Part shown: positions 63,227 through 64,000 of the stretch, one piece after another
Numbering within the stretch: the stretch's first letter is position 1
Layout of the letters: each line of letters begins with the position of its first letter
Assembly (NCBI GenBank): GCA_032191485.1
Contig: JAVDOI010000011.1
Location: 3,084,601-3,148,600, forward strand
Length of the DNA: 64,000 nt
Origin: Leptoclinus maculatus
Taxonomy: Eukaryota > Chordata > Actinopteri > Perciformes > Stichaeidae
Reading direction: 5' to 3'
The notes under the pieces: generated by a model
Databases searched by the model: none
Told to the model about the DNA's origin: nothing
What the model saw: the letters and a program-made list of their open reading frames with translations, nothing else
Translations under genes and position numbers: made by a program

Positions 63227-64000
63227 AACATTAGTGACATCCACCTCGGAAAACTCTGCAACTATACCAGCTGTTATTGATTTAATATCATGTAAAACAA
63301 TTGTATGCAATGTAGTGGAAAGGTCTCATGATCCTGATACAAAACGCCAAACACAATGTGTCTTGGGTTTAATCTGGCAAACATCCTTTGTTGAACCAGA
63401 CCCCGCTGCCTTTTCGACTTTGTTTTTTTGCAAGTTGAGCTTGTGTGAATTCAGAGGCTTGTCAGAGCCAAAGTATGCAGGCCAAGGCTTTCTACAAATT
63501 ACACTCCCTCTGGTTAAATTACTGTGTCAATACCCAACATGCTCAAACTGCTAATCTGCCAGCGAATACCTTCAGCAGGACTGTGCACACACATTTAGTA
63601 AAAGACAAAAGAGCTTAGACATTAACGACAAGACAGGGTTCTCTTGTTCAAGCGGGTTTTTTGAACGAGGTATGAATTGAATACAATGGACAACAAATTA
63701 CTTTAAAATGAAATAACATGAAGATGTGCTGTCGAGACAAATGGAGAGGCTGCATGTGTTTACATTGTGTTAAGCCTACGTGTGTCTAAAAGTACTTTCT
63801 TAAAAAGCAAGTTATCAGCCCAAATTGACAAATCAAACATTAAAGAATAGATAGAAAAAGTGTTTAGGGTTAGAATCATATAGGGATGTGGAGAAATACA
63901 TCTTTGACTAATCTATAATAAGATAAGTATTGCTGTTACTGCATAGAGAGCTGAATTCATTATTTTAGCGATTCACTTTTTCTGTCTCAGCAATCATAAT

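Larger units (their letters stand above)
57710..64000. other. gene-free right flank
   Basis: No recognised protein-coding exon. It contains a SINE (62053-62242) and a hAT-like MITE (62772-63226). A possible exon-like block ends AGGACAG|GTATGT at about 61421, after AGAGCTAACGTGGCTAACGT, and might be the first exon of a gene beyond the window; the support is only a donor-like site. The remainder is AT-rich unique DNA in which I see nothing specific. Confidence 0.5.

Overview
This window is nuclear DNA from a ray-finned fish, probably a percomorph-like teleost. It carries intron-split vertebrate genes with short introns, teleost-type dispersed repeats, a tRNA-derived SINE, long CA/GA microsatellites and CpG-containing promoters. 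I placed exon junctions by hand from GT/GC-AG sites, reading-frame continuity and recalled family sequences. No alignment was run.

Layout, with every gene on the + strand: (1) positions 1-15.9 kb hold no recognisable gene. This is AT-rich noncoding DNA with several more complex GC-balanced patches that could be conserved regulatory elements. (2) tmem33, an ER/nuclear-envelope membrane protein, has a noncoding first exon ending at 16082 and coding exons at 17085-19531. (3) bbs7, a BBSome subunit, spans 21915-30472 in 19 coding exons and has an RFX-type X-box in its promoter. (4) ccna2 (cyclin A2) spans 32553-35288 in 8 exons, with a CCAAT / CDE / CHR cell-cycle promoter. (5) A 77-codon micropeptide gene at 36833-37066 resembles SMIM43 (NEMEP). 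(6) anxa5 (annexin A5) has its ATG at 42010 and its stop at 57477, in 12 coding exons. (7) 57.7-64 kb is intergenic with a SINE and dispersed repeats.

The bbs7-ccna2-smim43-anxa5 block corresponds to the human 4q27 block ANXA5-SMIM43-EXOSC9-CCNA2-BBS7-TRPC3. Here EXOSC9 is absent between ccna2 and smim43, and tmem33 (human 4p13) stands where TRPC3 would be expected. The genes do not form a pathway; they are neighbours with separate promoters.

The most unusual object is in bbs7 intron 2. It is a 2.69-kb insertion bounded by an 8-bp target-site duplication and 16-bp perfect terminal inverted repeats (hAT-like). Almost all of its interior is a 16-bp minisatellite built into a higher-order repeat of about 965 bp. 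The array gives a spurious 461-codon open frame. Other points of note are a GC-AG intron in bbs7, a well-formed unannotated in-frame 78-nt exon candidate in anxa5, and substitutions in two annexin calcium-binding loops.
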